A DNA stretch of 64,000 bases, taken from the NCBI GenBank assembly GCA_022813675.1, contig CP063375.1, positions 2,266,501-2,330,500 of the forward strand, in the 5' to 3' direction. The position numbers were made by a program, and so were the translations under genes. Every line of letters begins with the position of its first letter. Within the stretch, counting starts at the first letter, position 1. Source of the stretch: Deferribacteraceae bacterium V6Fe1 (GTDB lineage Bacteria > Chrysiogenota > Deferribacteres > Deferribacterales > Deferrivibrionaceae). Below the pieces are notes generated by a model. The model was not told the DNA's origin, did not search any database, and saw only the letters and a program-made list of their open reading frames with translations. Below, piece after piece: positions 35,278 through 43,951 of the stretch.

Positions 35278-37605
35278 ATGTCTTTATCAAAAGCCAAGCT
35301 AAGTAGGAGAAAGTTTCTTACTTTAAGTGGTGCTGCTTTGGCTACAGCAACGGCTGCTTCAAGTTTATCTTCGCTTAAAGCGGTTGCTTCAAGTGGCACA
35401 CAATCAGAATCAACAAACTCTAAAGGTAGAAAGTTTGTCTACAGCTCATGTGCTATCTGCGTTAACAAGTGCGGACTTGTCGCAGAAGTCAACAATGGTG
35501 TAATCAGAAAGCTTAACCCAAACCCAAACTTCTTCAAAAGTAGGGCTATGCTTTGCGCCAGAGGAAATGCAGGGGCAAAAGTTCCATATGACCCTGACAG
35601 ATTAAAAAAACCTTTAATAAGGGTTGGTGAAAGAGGTGAAGGCAAGTTTAAAGAGGTAAGCTGGGAAGAAGCTTACAATTACATTGCTGAAAACGTATTA
35701 AAAGTAATCAAAAAGTATGAAAATCGTTCTGCTATTGGTTTTGCATCAACAGAAGGCTTCCAAGAAGAATTTTTTATTCATCTTGCGAATATCGTCGGCT
35801 CAACCAATACAGTAAGACACCCTACCCTTTGTCTTGCTTCAAACATCCAAGGTTATTCTTCCGTTTACGGGACATTTCCGGATGCTGATATTTTAAATGC
35901 TGACTTTGTAGTTATGGCTGGCTCTAACAGAGCAGAGGCTATAATCACTCCTGATACTATCGACATGGCTAAAAACCATAAAAAACAGACTTTGGTATGT
36001 ATAGATCCGAGAGCTACAAAGACATCTGCTATAGCTGACAAATGGTATCCTATAAAACCTGGCACTGATTTGGCATTAGTACTCACAATGATTAACATAA
36101 TTATTTCTGAAAATCTCTATGACAAGGAATTTGTAGAAAAGTATACTCATGGCTTTCCAGAGTTGGCTGAACACGTCAAGCAATACACTGCCGAATGGGC
36201 AGAAAAAGAGTGTGAAATTCCTGCAAGTGAAATTTACTGGCTTGCAAGGGAATTTGCAAAAAATGCTCCTCAATCTGTTTGGTATCCTGGACGTAGAAGT
36301 TCTTTCTATGTAAATGACGTATACTACAGAAGGGCTTGCGCAATATTGAATGCAATTGTTGGCGCTTTTGACAGAAAAGGCGGTTTGGTTCCAAAAAGGG
36401 GAATAAAATTAAAAAAACATGATTTTGAATTTCCACTTTATGACTTCACTAAAAAGAGAATAGACTCAGGCACGCTTCCATTCTTAAACGAAAAATTGCC
36501 TGAAGAATTTAAAACATCAGCAGGCCTTCCGACTGACAGCTGTGCTTATATTTCAGAAAAAGACGGTAGCTGGGTAATTTACAGAGATGCAGCTCTTGCC
36601 GGAAATCCTTATCCACTTAAAGGTCTATTTGTTTATAAGCAAAATCCTGTTGAATCTGTACCTAACAGAAAGAAAACATTAGAATTTTTAAAGCAGATGG
36701 ATTTTATCTGCACAATAGATGTCACAATGAGTGATACCGCATTCTACTCAGACGTAATTTTACCTGAGTCTACATATCTTGAAAGATGGGACCCTGCTGA
36801 AAGTCTTGGCGGTATAGTACCAATAGTTGTAACAAGACAGCCGGTAATCGATCCTCTTTTTGACACTAAATCTATGCATCAGATAACAGTAGATTTGGCT
36901 AAAAAATTCTACGATATGCCTGAATTTTGGGAAGATTCCACAGAAGATGATAGGGAATATCTAAAAAAATACATCAAAGCAATGGATGTGCCGATGGAGC
37001 ACCTGATTGAAGAATCTCTGTCAGGTTACCCTGGTGCCTTTAAAATGTTAATGGAAAAAGGTGTATTTTATCTTAACGACAAACCTGTTTATGGCAAGCT
37101 ATTAGAAGATGGTGCCAGACTTAAAACAAGGACAGGTAAGATTGAGCTCTACAATGTTAAATATGCAGAAAGAGGGCTTGACCCATTGCCTGTTTACAGA
37201 AAGCCATCCCAAGGGAAACCTGGCCAATTTAGATTCGTAGTTGGACGTCATGGCCAGTTTACTCATGCATCTACTCAAAACAACATATATCTTCTTGAGG
37301 CATATGGAGATTATGAAAATGCTCTTTGGATAAACTCAAAAGTTGCTTTAGAAAGAGGGCTTAGAGCAGGTGACAAAGTAAAAGTTATCAGCAAGGCAGG
37401 GGAACAGATAGTAAAGGTAATGCCTACGGAATTTATTAGACCTGACATAGTCTTCTATGTACACGGTTTTGGCAGACTTTCTAAAGGTTTGAGCTTGGTA
37501 TACAACAAAGGAGCTTCTGAGGCTGCCATATTGTATGACTATGCAGAAACAATTTCAGGTAATGCCTGCTTACATGAAACATTTGTAGATGTTCAAAAAG
37601 TTTAA
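35278..37605 (+). CDS. Molybdopterin oxidoreductase catalytic subunit, polysulfide/thiosulfate reductase type (copy 1)
   Basis: A 775-residue periplasmic Mo/W enzyme, close to PsrA/PhsA length (about 760). It carries a twin-arginine signal peptide (SRRKFL, residues 9-14, then a hydrophobic stretch to about 37). One [4Fe-4S] cluster is bound by Cys58, Cys61, Cys65 and Cys93. Cys185 in VRHPTLCLASN is the expected metal ligand, and pterin-binding regions follow to the C-terminus. It reduces a sulfur compound with electrons from PsrB/PsrC; polysulfide, thiosulfate, tetrathionate or related oxyanions are all possible, since this family cannot be resolved by eye. AGGGAGG precedes the ATG. First of three genes. 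Confidence 0.88.
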   Translation: MSLSKAKLSRRKFLTLSGAALATATAASSLSSLKAVASSGTQSESTNSKGRKFVYSSCAICVNKCGLVAEVNNGVIRKLNPNPNFFKSRAMLCARGNAGAKVPYDPDRLKKPLIRVGERGEGKFKEVSWEEAYNYIAENVLKVIKKYENRSAIGFASTEGFQEEFFIHLANIVGSTNTVRHPTLCLASNIQGYSSVYGTFPDADILNADFVVMAGSNRAEAIITPDTIDMAKNHKKQTLVCIDPRATKTSAIADKWYPIKPGTDLALVLTMINIIISENLYDKEFVEKYTHGFPELAEHVKQYTAEWAEKECEIPASEIYWLAREFAKNAPQSVWYPGRRSSFYVNDVYYRRACAILNAIVGAFDRKGGLVPKRGIKLKKHDFEFPLYDFTKKRIDSGTLPFLNEKLPEEFKTSAGLPTDSCAYISEKDGSWVIYRDAALAGNPYPLKGLFVYKQNPVESVPNRKKTLEFLKQMDFICTIDVTMSDTAFYSDVILPESTYLERWDPAESLGGIVPIVVTRQPVIDPLFDTKSMHQITVDLAKKFYDMPEFWEDSTEDDREYLKKYIKAMDVPMEHLIEESLSGYPGAFKMLMEKGVFYLNDKPVYGKLLEDGARLKTRTGKIELYNVKYAERGLDPLPVYRKPSQGKPGQFRFVVGRHGQFTHASTQNNIYLLEAYGDYENALWINSKVALERGLRAGDKVKVISKAGEQIVKVMPTEFIRPDIVFYVHGFGRLSKGLSLVYNKGASEAAILYDYAETISGNACLHETFVDVQKV

Positions 37606-37617
37606 TAGAGGTGCAAA

Positions 37618-38172
37618 ATGAGTAAGAAAAAATATGCAATCGTCCTTGACGATTCAAAGTGTATAGACTGCAAGGCTTGTACCATGGCCTGCAAAATGGA
37701 AAATCACGTCCCTACCGGACTATACAACTATAGGATTTGGGTGGCTGAAAAACCTATAAGAGGACAATTTCCTAATGTAAAGAGAAGTTTTCAGCCTTCA
37801 CAATGTCAACAGTGTGAAAACCCTCCTTGTGTTCATGTTTGTCCTACAAGGGCTTCTTATCAAACTGAAGACGGTGTGGTACTTGTCGACCATGACAAGT
37901 GTATCCTCTGTAAATACTGTATGACAGCATGTCCATACGATGCAAGGTATGTAAATGAAGAGATTAAAGCAATTGATAAGTGTACTTTCTGTTATCATAG
38001 ATTGCCTGAAGGAAGACAACCTGCTTGTGTGGAAACTTGTCCACCTAAAGTAAGGGTTTTTGGAGATTTAAATGATCCTAACAGTGAAGTGTCAAAACTC
38101 TTAGTTGAACACGAAACATTTAACTTAAAGCCTGAAAAAGGCACAAAGCCTAAGCTTTACTACATAAGATAG
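37618..38172 (+). CDS. Four-cluster ferredoxin-like electron transfer subunit (PsrB-like, copy 1)
   Basis: A 184-residue iron-sulfur protein with four cysteine groups: CIDCKACTMAC, CQQCENPPCVHVC, CILCKYCMTAC and CTFC...CVETC, sixteen cysteines in all, enough for four [4Fe-4S] clusters. It matches the PsrB/DmsB/NrfC family that passes electrons from the quinol-oxidising membrane subunit to the catalytic subunit. It has no signal peptide of its own, so it is probably exported bound to PsrA via the Tat system. Spacing is 12 bases after psrA1 and 10 before psrC1. Confidence 0.92.
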   Translation: MSKKKYAIVLDDSKCIDCKACTMACKMENHVPTGLYNYRIWVAEKPIRGQFPNVKRSFQPSQCQQCENPPCVHVCPTRASYQTEDGVVLVDHDKCILCKYCMTACPYDARYVNEEIKAIDKCTFCYHRLPEGRQPACVETCPPKVRVFGDLNDPNSEVSKLLVEHETFNLKPEKGTKPKLYYIR

Positions 38173-38182
38173 GGAGGATAAT

Positions 38183-39367
38183 ATGACTACCCGTACAGAA
38201 ACTGTTGGAATTAATATTTTTGAAGGTAACAAGGAAATTTCCAATATATGGCTTGGCTTATTTTTAGTCTTGTCAGTATTTGGAATTTATGGCGTTGGGA
38301 ATGTCCTTCTTCATGGTCAGGAAGAATCCTTTGGTGTTACGAGAACTGTGCCATGGGGTATACTAATATCTACTTACGTCTTTTTCGTTGTATCAAGTAC
38401 AGGGCTTTGCCTTATTTCTTCAATGGGGCACGTATTTGGTATTGAAAAATATGAAGTCATAGGAAAGAGAGCAATCATTCTTGCAATTTTTACACTTATT
38501 TGCGGATTTGGCGTAATCGGAATGGAGCTTGGTCATCCATTTAGAATGATGATTTATAATGTAATTTCGCCAAACTTCCACTCTGCTATCTGGTGGATGG
38601 GTACTCTTTACGGTGTCTACCTTGTGTTCATAGGGATAGAGTTTTTCTTTCTTATGAAACACAACCATAAAGGGGCATTCTATGCCGGACTTGGAGGTTT
38701 TTTGGCAGGTATTTCAGCACACTCTAACCTTGGGGCGGTATTTGGTCTTCTTGAAGCAAGGCCATTCTGGCACGGACCATATCTTCCTATTTACTTTATC
38801 TTGTCTGCACTAATTTCAGGCTGCGCTTTAATAATCATTATCTTAAACGTTGCTCATAAAGGACCTGCTAATCTGCCTATCAGAGAGAAGGAAGCACTCT
38901 TAGGGATATCAAAAATATTCGGATTATTAATCGGTATCCTTATATTCTTTGACGTGTGGAAAATGATTAGTTCAATTTATGGTGCACCACCTGAAAAATA
39001 TGAAACAGTAATGCAGCTATTGACCGGCCAGTTATCTACAAATTTCTGGTTGTTTGAAACAGTATTCGGACTTCTCATACCTTTTGGTATTATCCTTCTC
39101 ACCAAAGGGAACAATATCAAAGCTTCCCTTGTAGCTGCCGTGTCAGCTGTAATCGGGATTTTCTTCATGAGATATGACCTTGTAATAGCCGGTCAGCTTT
39201 ATCCAATGAGAGCTGCTACACCCGGAGCGGGGGTTCAGGGTGCAACAGCAAATGGTTTTGTCACTTATGTTCCGACATTTACTGAAATCGCCATAGTAAT
39301 CGGAGCTATATCTTTCTGTTGTTTCCTATATCTTGCAGCAGAAAAATTCTTAAATCTCAACGAGTAA
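38183..39367 (+). CDS. NrfD/PsrC-type quinol-oxidising membrane subunit (copy 1)
   Basis: A 394-residue integral membrane protein with about nine to ten hydrophobic helices, of the NrfD/PsrC family. Conserved-looking segments are RTVPWGILISTYVFFVVSSTGLC, GMELGHPFRMMIYNVISPNFHSAIWWMG, and SNLGAVFGLLEARPFWHGPY. It is longer than the roughly 250-320 residues of the shortest PsrC proteins. It anchors the complex and takes electrons from menaquinol. A terminator hairpin follows immediately. Confidence 0.9.
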   Translation: MTTRTETVGINIFEGNKEISNIWLGLFLVLSVFGIYGVGNVLLHGQEESFGVTRTVPWGILISTYVFFVVSSTGLCLISSMGHVFGIEKYEVIGKRAIILAIFTLICGFGVIGMELGHPFRMMIYNVISPNFHSAIWWMGTLYGVYLVFIGIEFFFLMKHNHKGAFYAGLGGFLAGISAHSNLGAVFGLLEARPFWHGPYLPIYFILSALISGCALIIIILNVAHKGPANLPIREKEALLGISKIFGLLIGILIFFDVWKMISSIYGAPPEKYETVMQLLTGQLSTNFWLFETVFGLLIPFGIILLTKGNNIKASLVAAVSAVIGIFFMRYDLVIAGQLYPMRAATPGAGVQGATANGFVTYVPTFTEIAIVIGAISFCCFLYLAAEKFLNLNE

Positions 39368-39375
39368 TTTAATAG

Positions 39376-39412
39376 GGGAGGCAGCTAAATCAGCTGCTTC
39401 CCTCTTTTTCTG
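39376..39412 (+). terminator. Terminator between the convergent psr operons
   Basis: An 11-bp stem with one G-T pair (39376-39386 with 39392-39402), loop AAATC, followed on the plus strand by a T-rich tract. It ends psrABC-1 and overlaps the last codons of the opposing DUF134 gene. In the minus direction there is no good T-run. Confidence 0.8.
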
Positions 39413-39719
39413 TTTTATTTTCTTCTTGCACTATTTCAACATTTCCGCCTTCAATAACAAGTTTTTTGCCTTCCACAATAAATTCCGAAAGCTTTCTTCT
39501 TGCCTTTTCAACAACTCTTGAAAAAGTAGGTCTTGAAATATTCATTAACCTTGCTGCATCTTCATGGCTGAACCCTTCAAAATCAGCCAATCTGATGGCT
39601 TCATATTCATCTAAGGTCAAACCAATCTTCTTTAACCTGGCTGAAGGAATTCCGCTCGGTTTAAACTCCGATTGAGTCGGCGTTGACCTTACCACTCTTA
39701 ATTTATCAGTCCTAGCCAT
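39390..39719 (-). CDS. DUF134 (UPF0251) HTH protein, copy 2
   Basis: A 109-residue protein with the DUF134 helix-turn-helix: VRSTPTQSEFKPSGIPSARLKKIGLTLDEYEAIRLADFEGFSHEDAARLMNISRPTFSRVVEKARRK. Unlike the 34.6-kb paralogue it has no zinc ribbon and ends in a charged tail. It is the last gene of the psrABC-2 operon, 11 bases after psrC2, with an AGGAGT site. Family members are DNA-binding by fold, with unknown targets. The pairing of a DUF134 gene with each psr copy suggests operon-specific control. Confidence 0.85.
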   Translation of the reverse strand: MARTDKLRVVRSTPTQSEFKPSGIPSARLKKIGLTLDEYEAIRLADFEGFSHEDAARLMNISRPTFSRVVEKARRKLSEFIVEGKKLVIEGGNVEIVQEENKTEKEGSS

Positions 39720-39730
39720 GAAAACTCCTT

Positions 39731-40933
39731 TTAATGATGTTCATCTGTCTCCAAATTCAGAAACTTTTCAGCCATAAAGTAAAGAAACAAGAAAAGTCCC
39801 CAACCAAGTGCAAAAATCATCCATTCGCCGGCTGAAGGAGAATACTGGACAAGTCCGTTAACGGCCTCAACACCTGAGCCTTCAAGAGCCTTTCTCATTG
39901 GTGGCAACTGTCCAGCGACAACAAAGTCATACCTTGTAAAAAACAGACCTATCATAAAAATAATGCCTGCTACACCAAGTGCTTTAGTATTTTTTGCCTT
40001 AGTAAATACAATAATTAAGAATGGTATAATTACTGCAAGTCCAAGCTCACCAATCCAGAAATTTTTGCTCAATGGCCCTTTTATAAGTGCCATTGCTGAA
40101 AGGTAAGCATCTCCTGGCTGAGTGTATATAGAAGATAAAATCTTCCAAAGGTATAAAAATGCCATCAATGCAATCCCCATTCCCATAATTTTACCAAGCG
40201 CATTCATAGTTGAGTTAAGCTTTTCAGGAATATTCCATCCGTAAATGATGTTGTGAATTACCATTAAAAGTGCAGCACCTGCCGTGATGCCTGAGATTAC
40301 AAGAAAAGTTGAAAAATAAATCCCATGGTAGAATGGCCTTGCGTTAAGTGAACCAAAAACATATCCAAGGTTGCTTGTCGCAAATACACCAACCAAAAGA
40401 GCAAAAAAGCCAACTACTTTTGCTGTCTCATGATCTTTAGCTGTCTGGTTTGGCTTGAACACGAGATAAAGCTCAATTGCAAGAATTACAAGCTCTATAC
40501 CATAAAATACTCCCATCCAGACGATAGGTGCTGAAAGATTAGGGCTCAATATCATATAAATCATAAGCCTTATAGGGTGACCAATTTCCATTCCAATCTG
40601 AGTAAAACCTGCAAGAAGAATCACAAACGCCATGACAACAATTCTTTTACTTACTTTTGAATATTTCTCAAATCCGAATGCATGTCCAAGTCCGCCTATA
40701 AATGCCAAACCTGTAGATGTAATAACAAAATATGCATAAGTAGAAATTAATAGTCCCCAAGGTACTTCTCTTGTAACTCCATAAACTGCTTCATGACCTT
40801 TAAATAACACCTGCAAAGTTGCATAACCGCCAATTGCAAGCAAAATAAGTCCCAAAATTATAAAAGGGATAGGTGCTTTACTGGGATTTATCTGTATTAA
40901 GCTGCTACCTGTTTTTTCTACATGAGTTGCCAT
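39731..40933 (-). CDS. NrfD/PsrC-type quinol-oxidising membrane subunit (copy 2)
   Basis: A 400-residue paralogue of the copy-1 protein, with the same segments (REVPWGLLISTYAYFVITSTGLA, GMEIGHPIRLMIYMILSPNLSAPIVWMG, SNLGYVFGSLNARPFYHGIY, RYDFVVAGQLPPMRKA). About nine to ten transmembrane helices. It differs from copy 1 mainly in the soluble loops and N-terminus. Menaquinol oxidation and anchoring of the PsrAB-2 dimer are the expected roles. Ten bases downstream of psrB2. Confidence 0.9.
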   Translation of the reverse strand: MATHVEKTGSSLIQINPSKAPIPFIILGLILLAIGGYATLQVLFKGHEAVYGVTREVPWGLLISTYAYFVITSTGLAFIGGLGHAFGFEKYSKVSKRIVVMAFVILLAGFTQIGMEIGHPIRLMIYMILSPNLSAPIVWMGVFYGIELVILAIELYLVFKPNQTAKDHETAKVVGFFALLVGVFATSNLGYVFGSLNARPFYHGIYFSTFLVISGITAGAALLMVIHNIIYGWNIPEKLNSTMNALGKIMGMGIALMAFLYLWKILSSIYTQPGDAYLSAMALIKGPLSKNFWIGELGLAVIIPFLIIVFTKAKNTKALGVAGIIFMIGLFFTRYDFVVAGQLPPMRKALEGSGVEAVNGLVQYSPSAGEWMIFALGWGLFLFLYFMAEKFLNLETDEHH

Positions 40934-40943
40934 CTTTTCCTCC

Positions 40944-41501
40944 TTATTTAATTATATAATAGAGTCTTGGGTTGGTATTTCTATCTTCTTTAAGACGGTA
41001 ATACCTGTTTGTATCTAACAACTTGCTCACCTGACTATTTGGGTCATTTAAGTCCCCAAACACCCTAACCTTTGTAGGACAAGTTTCCACACATGCAGGC
41101 TCCCTGCCCTCAGCAAGTCTGTGATAACACATTGTACACTTATCAATTGCTTTATGGTGCTCATGAACAAACCTTGCGTCATATGGGCAAGCTGTCATAC
41201 ATGCCTTACATAAAATACATTTATCATAGTCAACCAACACTACACCTTCTGGAGTCTTATAAGTGGCATGAGTAGGACAAACACTCTCACAAGGTGTATT
41301 TTGGCAATGCTGACACTGAGAAGGCTCAAAATCTTGATGTAAATCAGGAAATTTTCCTTGTAATTCAAGGGCTGTAACCCATATCCTATAAGCACCATCC
41401 TCGTGAGGTACTTCATTCTCTACTCTACAAGCAACAGTACATGCCTTACAGTTCAAACATTTTTTTGTATCTAAAACAATGGCATATCTTTTCTCATTCA
41501 T
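40944..41501 (-). CDS. Four-cluster ferredoxin-like electron transfer subunit (PsrB-like, copy 2)
   Basis: A 185-residue paralogue of the copy-1 subunit with the same sixteen cysteines in four groups (CLNCKACTVAC, CQHCQNTPCESVC, CILCKACMTAC, CTMC...CVETC). No signal peptide, so probably co-exported with PsrA-2. Both copies end with nearly the same VRVFGDLNDPNS tail, followed by a variable basic C-terminus. Confidence 0.92.
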   Translation of the reverse strand: MNEKRYAIVLDTKKCLNCKACTVACRVENEVPHEDGAYRIWVTALELQGKFPDLHQDFEPSQCQHCQNTPCESVCPTHATYKTPEGVVLVDYDKCILCKACMTACPYDARFVHEHHKAIDKCTMCYHRLAEGREPACVETCPTKVRVFGDLNDPNSQVSKLLDTNRYYRLKEDRNTNPRLYYIIK

Positions 41502-41511
41502 TTTCTACTCC

Positions 41512-43836
41512 TTACGCCTTTTTTATTTCAACAAAGGTTTCGTGCATTGCAGCATTTCCTGAAATTGGCTCAATCTTATCTTCCAAAATTGCAGCTTGAG
41601 ATGCACCTTTATTATAGACAAGGGATAATCCTTTTGAAATTCTGCCAAAACCATGAGCGTAAAATACACAGTCAGGTCTTATCTTTTCTGTTACATAAGC
41701 CTTAACTTTCTGCTCACCAACCTTACTTTTGACAACAACATAGTCACCATTTTTGATACCGAGTCTTAGTGCCTCTTTAGTATTAATCCACAAGCTATTC
41801 TCTTTTTGTATCTGATGGAGATAGCCATTATTTTGAGTGCCGGCATGGGTATTCCAAGCATGTCTTCCAAGTATAAATCTATATTTTCCAGGCTCAGGTT
41901 GTGATGGTCTTCTGTATACAGGAAGCGGATCTAACCCCTTTTCCTCATACTTCAAATTATAAAGCTCAATTTTACCTGATTTTGTTTTAAATCTGGTATT
42001 TTCTTTTCTCATTTTACCGTATTGTGGTTTATCGGACAGATAAAAAACACCCTCTTTTTTAATCTGCTCAAATGCGCCGGGGTATTTTGACAACTGATGC
42101 TTAATAAACTCTTCCATTGGCTGGTTTAATATCTCTTCAACCAATGTTGCTTTGAAATCTTCTACATCAGCAGGATCAGCATCATCCCAAAGTGTCGGAA
42201 TTTTTAACATTTCATTTACAATGCCTGCAGCAATTTCTTGCATTGATTTTGTATTAAAAAGCGGGTCGATTACCGGCTGTCTAAATGTAACAATCGGCCA
42301 AATTCCTGATAAAGAATGGCAAGGGTCCCATCTTTCAAGGTATGTTGACTCAGGTAAAACAAGGTCAGAATACCATGCAGTTTCAGACATCTGTATATCG
42401 ATTGTGCAGATAAAGTCCATCTGCTCCATCATTTTTAAAGTCTTAGCTCTGTTTGGAGCTGACTCAACAGGGTTTTGTTTATATGTAATCATCCCTTTTA
42501 TAGGATATACATTCCCTTTTAAAGCAGCTTCTCTAAATGTTATCCAGCTACCATCTTTTTCCCCAAGGAATGTACAGGAGTCTGTCGGAAGCCCAGCAGC
42601 AGTCCTTTCATCTTTTGGAAGGATGCTGTCCAATGAGCCTATTTTTGCATCCAATCTACCCTCTGCCATTTCAAAGAAAGGAAATAAAGGGTCATGTTTT
42701 GCCAAAGGGATAGAACTTTTCGGAACAATACCTCCAGGAACATCCCAACTGCCAACTATTGCAGTTAATATCCCACAAGCTCTTCTCATATATGTATCGT
42801 TTACATACCAAGATGTTCTTCTGCCTGGGTAAACAAGACTTCTTGGGGCATATTTGGCAAATTGATGAGCTGTCCACCTAATTTCACTTGCTGGAATCTC
42901 ACACTCTTTTTCTGCCCATTCAGGTGTATATGGTTTGATGTGCTCTTTGAGTTTATCAAACCCGTAAGTAAACTTATCAACAAATTCCTTATCATAAAGC
43001 CCTTCTTCAACAATAACATTTGTTATTGCCAAGATAAAAGCCAAATCGGTGCCGGGCTTTATTGGATACCATTTATCTGCTTTTGTGGCTGTAAAAGTAA
43101 ATCTCGGATCAACATAAACAATTTGCTGCCCTTTTGGTCTGTTTTTCTGAAAGTCAATTGTATCAGGAGTAACAATTGATTCTGCTCTGTTTGCACCGAG
43201 CATAATTACAAATTCGGCTTGAGACATGTCAGCATCTGGCAATGTTCCAAAAACAGATGACCATCCCTGTATAACTGAAGCAAGACAAAGCGTAGGGTGC
43301 CTTACGGTATTGGTTGAACCGTAAGATTGAACCAAGAAATGAAAAAACTCTTCTTGAAACCCTTCCGTTGAATAAAATACAACTGATGACCTATTTTCAT
43401 ATTTTCTTTTGATTTCATCAAGATTTTTTGCAACTATTTTAAATGCCTCATCCCATGAAATCTCTTTAAACTGCCCTTCCCCCCTTTTTCCTACTCTTAA
43501 AAGAGGAGCTTTTAGCCTGTCAGGATTGTATGGCTCTTCGGCACCGGCATTCCCTCTGGCACAAAGCATTGACCTGCTCTTAAAAAACTTATGATTAGGA
43601 TTAAGTTTTTTGATTTTGCCATTTACTACTTCAGCTATGAGTCCACATTTATTGACACACATAGCGCAAGAAGATGGAACAAATTTGCGACCTAAACTCT
43701 TTGACTTACCTTCAGCATGCTCATTTGCAACGGCTTTGATTGTGCCAAGTCCGTTTGCTACTGATGCAGCTGCTAAAGTAACACCGGAAGCTGCTAAAAA
43801 CTTCCTTCTGCTTAGCTTTAAATTTGAAAAACTCAT
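41512..43836 (-). CDS. Molybdopterin oxidoreductase catalytic subunit, polysulfide/thiosulfate reductase type (copy 2)
   Basis: A 774-residue paralogue of the 35.3-kb enzyme, collinear over its whole length. Twin-arginine signal LSRRKFLAASG at residues 8-18. Cluster ligands are Cys57, Cys60, Cys64 and Cys92, and the putative Mo/W ligand is Cys184 in VRHPTLCLAS. Differences from copy 1 concentrate in the middle substrate-funnel region (for example GIVPKSSIPLAKHDPLFPFF against GLVPKRGIKLKKHDFEFPLY), so the two may prefer different sulfur compounds. GGGAGG precedes the ATG. Its promoter overlaps a GCATATGC element. Confidence 0.88.
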   Translation of the reverse strand: MSFSNLKLSRRKFLAASGVTLAAASVANGLGTIKAVANEHAEGKSKSLGRKFVPSSCAMCVNKCGLIAEVVNGKIKKLNPNHKFFKSRSMLCARGNAGAEEPYNPDRLKAPLLRVGKRGEGQFKEISWDEAFKIVAKNLDEIKRKYENRSSVVFYSTEGFQEEFFHFLVQSYGSTNTVRHPTLCLASVIQGWSSVFGTLPDADMSQAEFVIMLGANRAESIVTPDTIDFQKNRPKGQQIVYVDPRFTFTATKADKWYPIKPGTDLAFILAITNVIVEEGLYDKEFVDKFTYGFDKLKEHIKPYTPEWAEKECEIPASEIRWTAHQFAKYAPRSLVYPGRRTSWYVNDTYMRRACGILTAIVGSWDVPGGIVPKSSIPLAKHDPLFPFFEMAEGRLDAKIGSLDSILPKDERTAAGLPTDSCTFLGEKDGSWITFREAALKGNVYPIKGMITYKQNPVESAPNRAKTLKMMEQMDFICTIDIQMSETAWYSDLVLPESTYLERWDPCHSLSGIWPIVTFRQPVIDPLFNTKSMQEIAAGIVNEMLKIPTLWDDADPADVEDFKATLVEEILNQPMEEFIKHQLSKYPGAFEQIKKEGVFYLSDKPQYGKMRKENTRFKTKSGKIELYNLKYEEKGLDPLPVYRRPSQPEPGKYRFILGRHAWNTHAGTQNNGYLHQIQKENSLWINTKEALRLGIKNGDYVVVKSKVGEQKVKAYVTEKIRPDCVFYAHGFGRISKGLSLVYNKGASQAAILEDKIEPISGNAAMHETFVEIKKA

Positions 43837-43922
43837 AAAAAAAGCCTCCCTATGTTTTATTAGCTTATGCTACAAAAAATCTATCTAATATTCTATTATT
43901 TATATATTCCAAAATTGCATAC

Positions 43923-43950
43923 AATATACACTTTTTTTGAGCATATGCAA
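43923..43950 (-). promoter_or_regulatory. psrA2 promoter overlapping a GCATATGC element
   Basis: Minus strand TTGCAT (43945-43950), 16-base spacer, TATATT (43923-43928). The palindrome GCATATGC (43941-43948) overlaps the -35 box. The layout TTGCATATGCT-N11-TATATTGT is almost the same as upstream of the neighbouring binding-protein gene. Confidence 0.55.
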
Positions 43951-43951
43951 G

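Noticed and set aside
42152-42832. 226-codon open frame on the plus strand antisense to psrA2
   Set aside because: It lies wholly inside psrA2, has no ribosome binding site and encodes low-complexity Ser/Ile-rich sequence typical of the antisense of an AT-rich gene.
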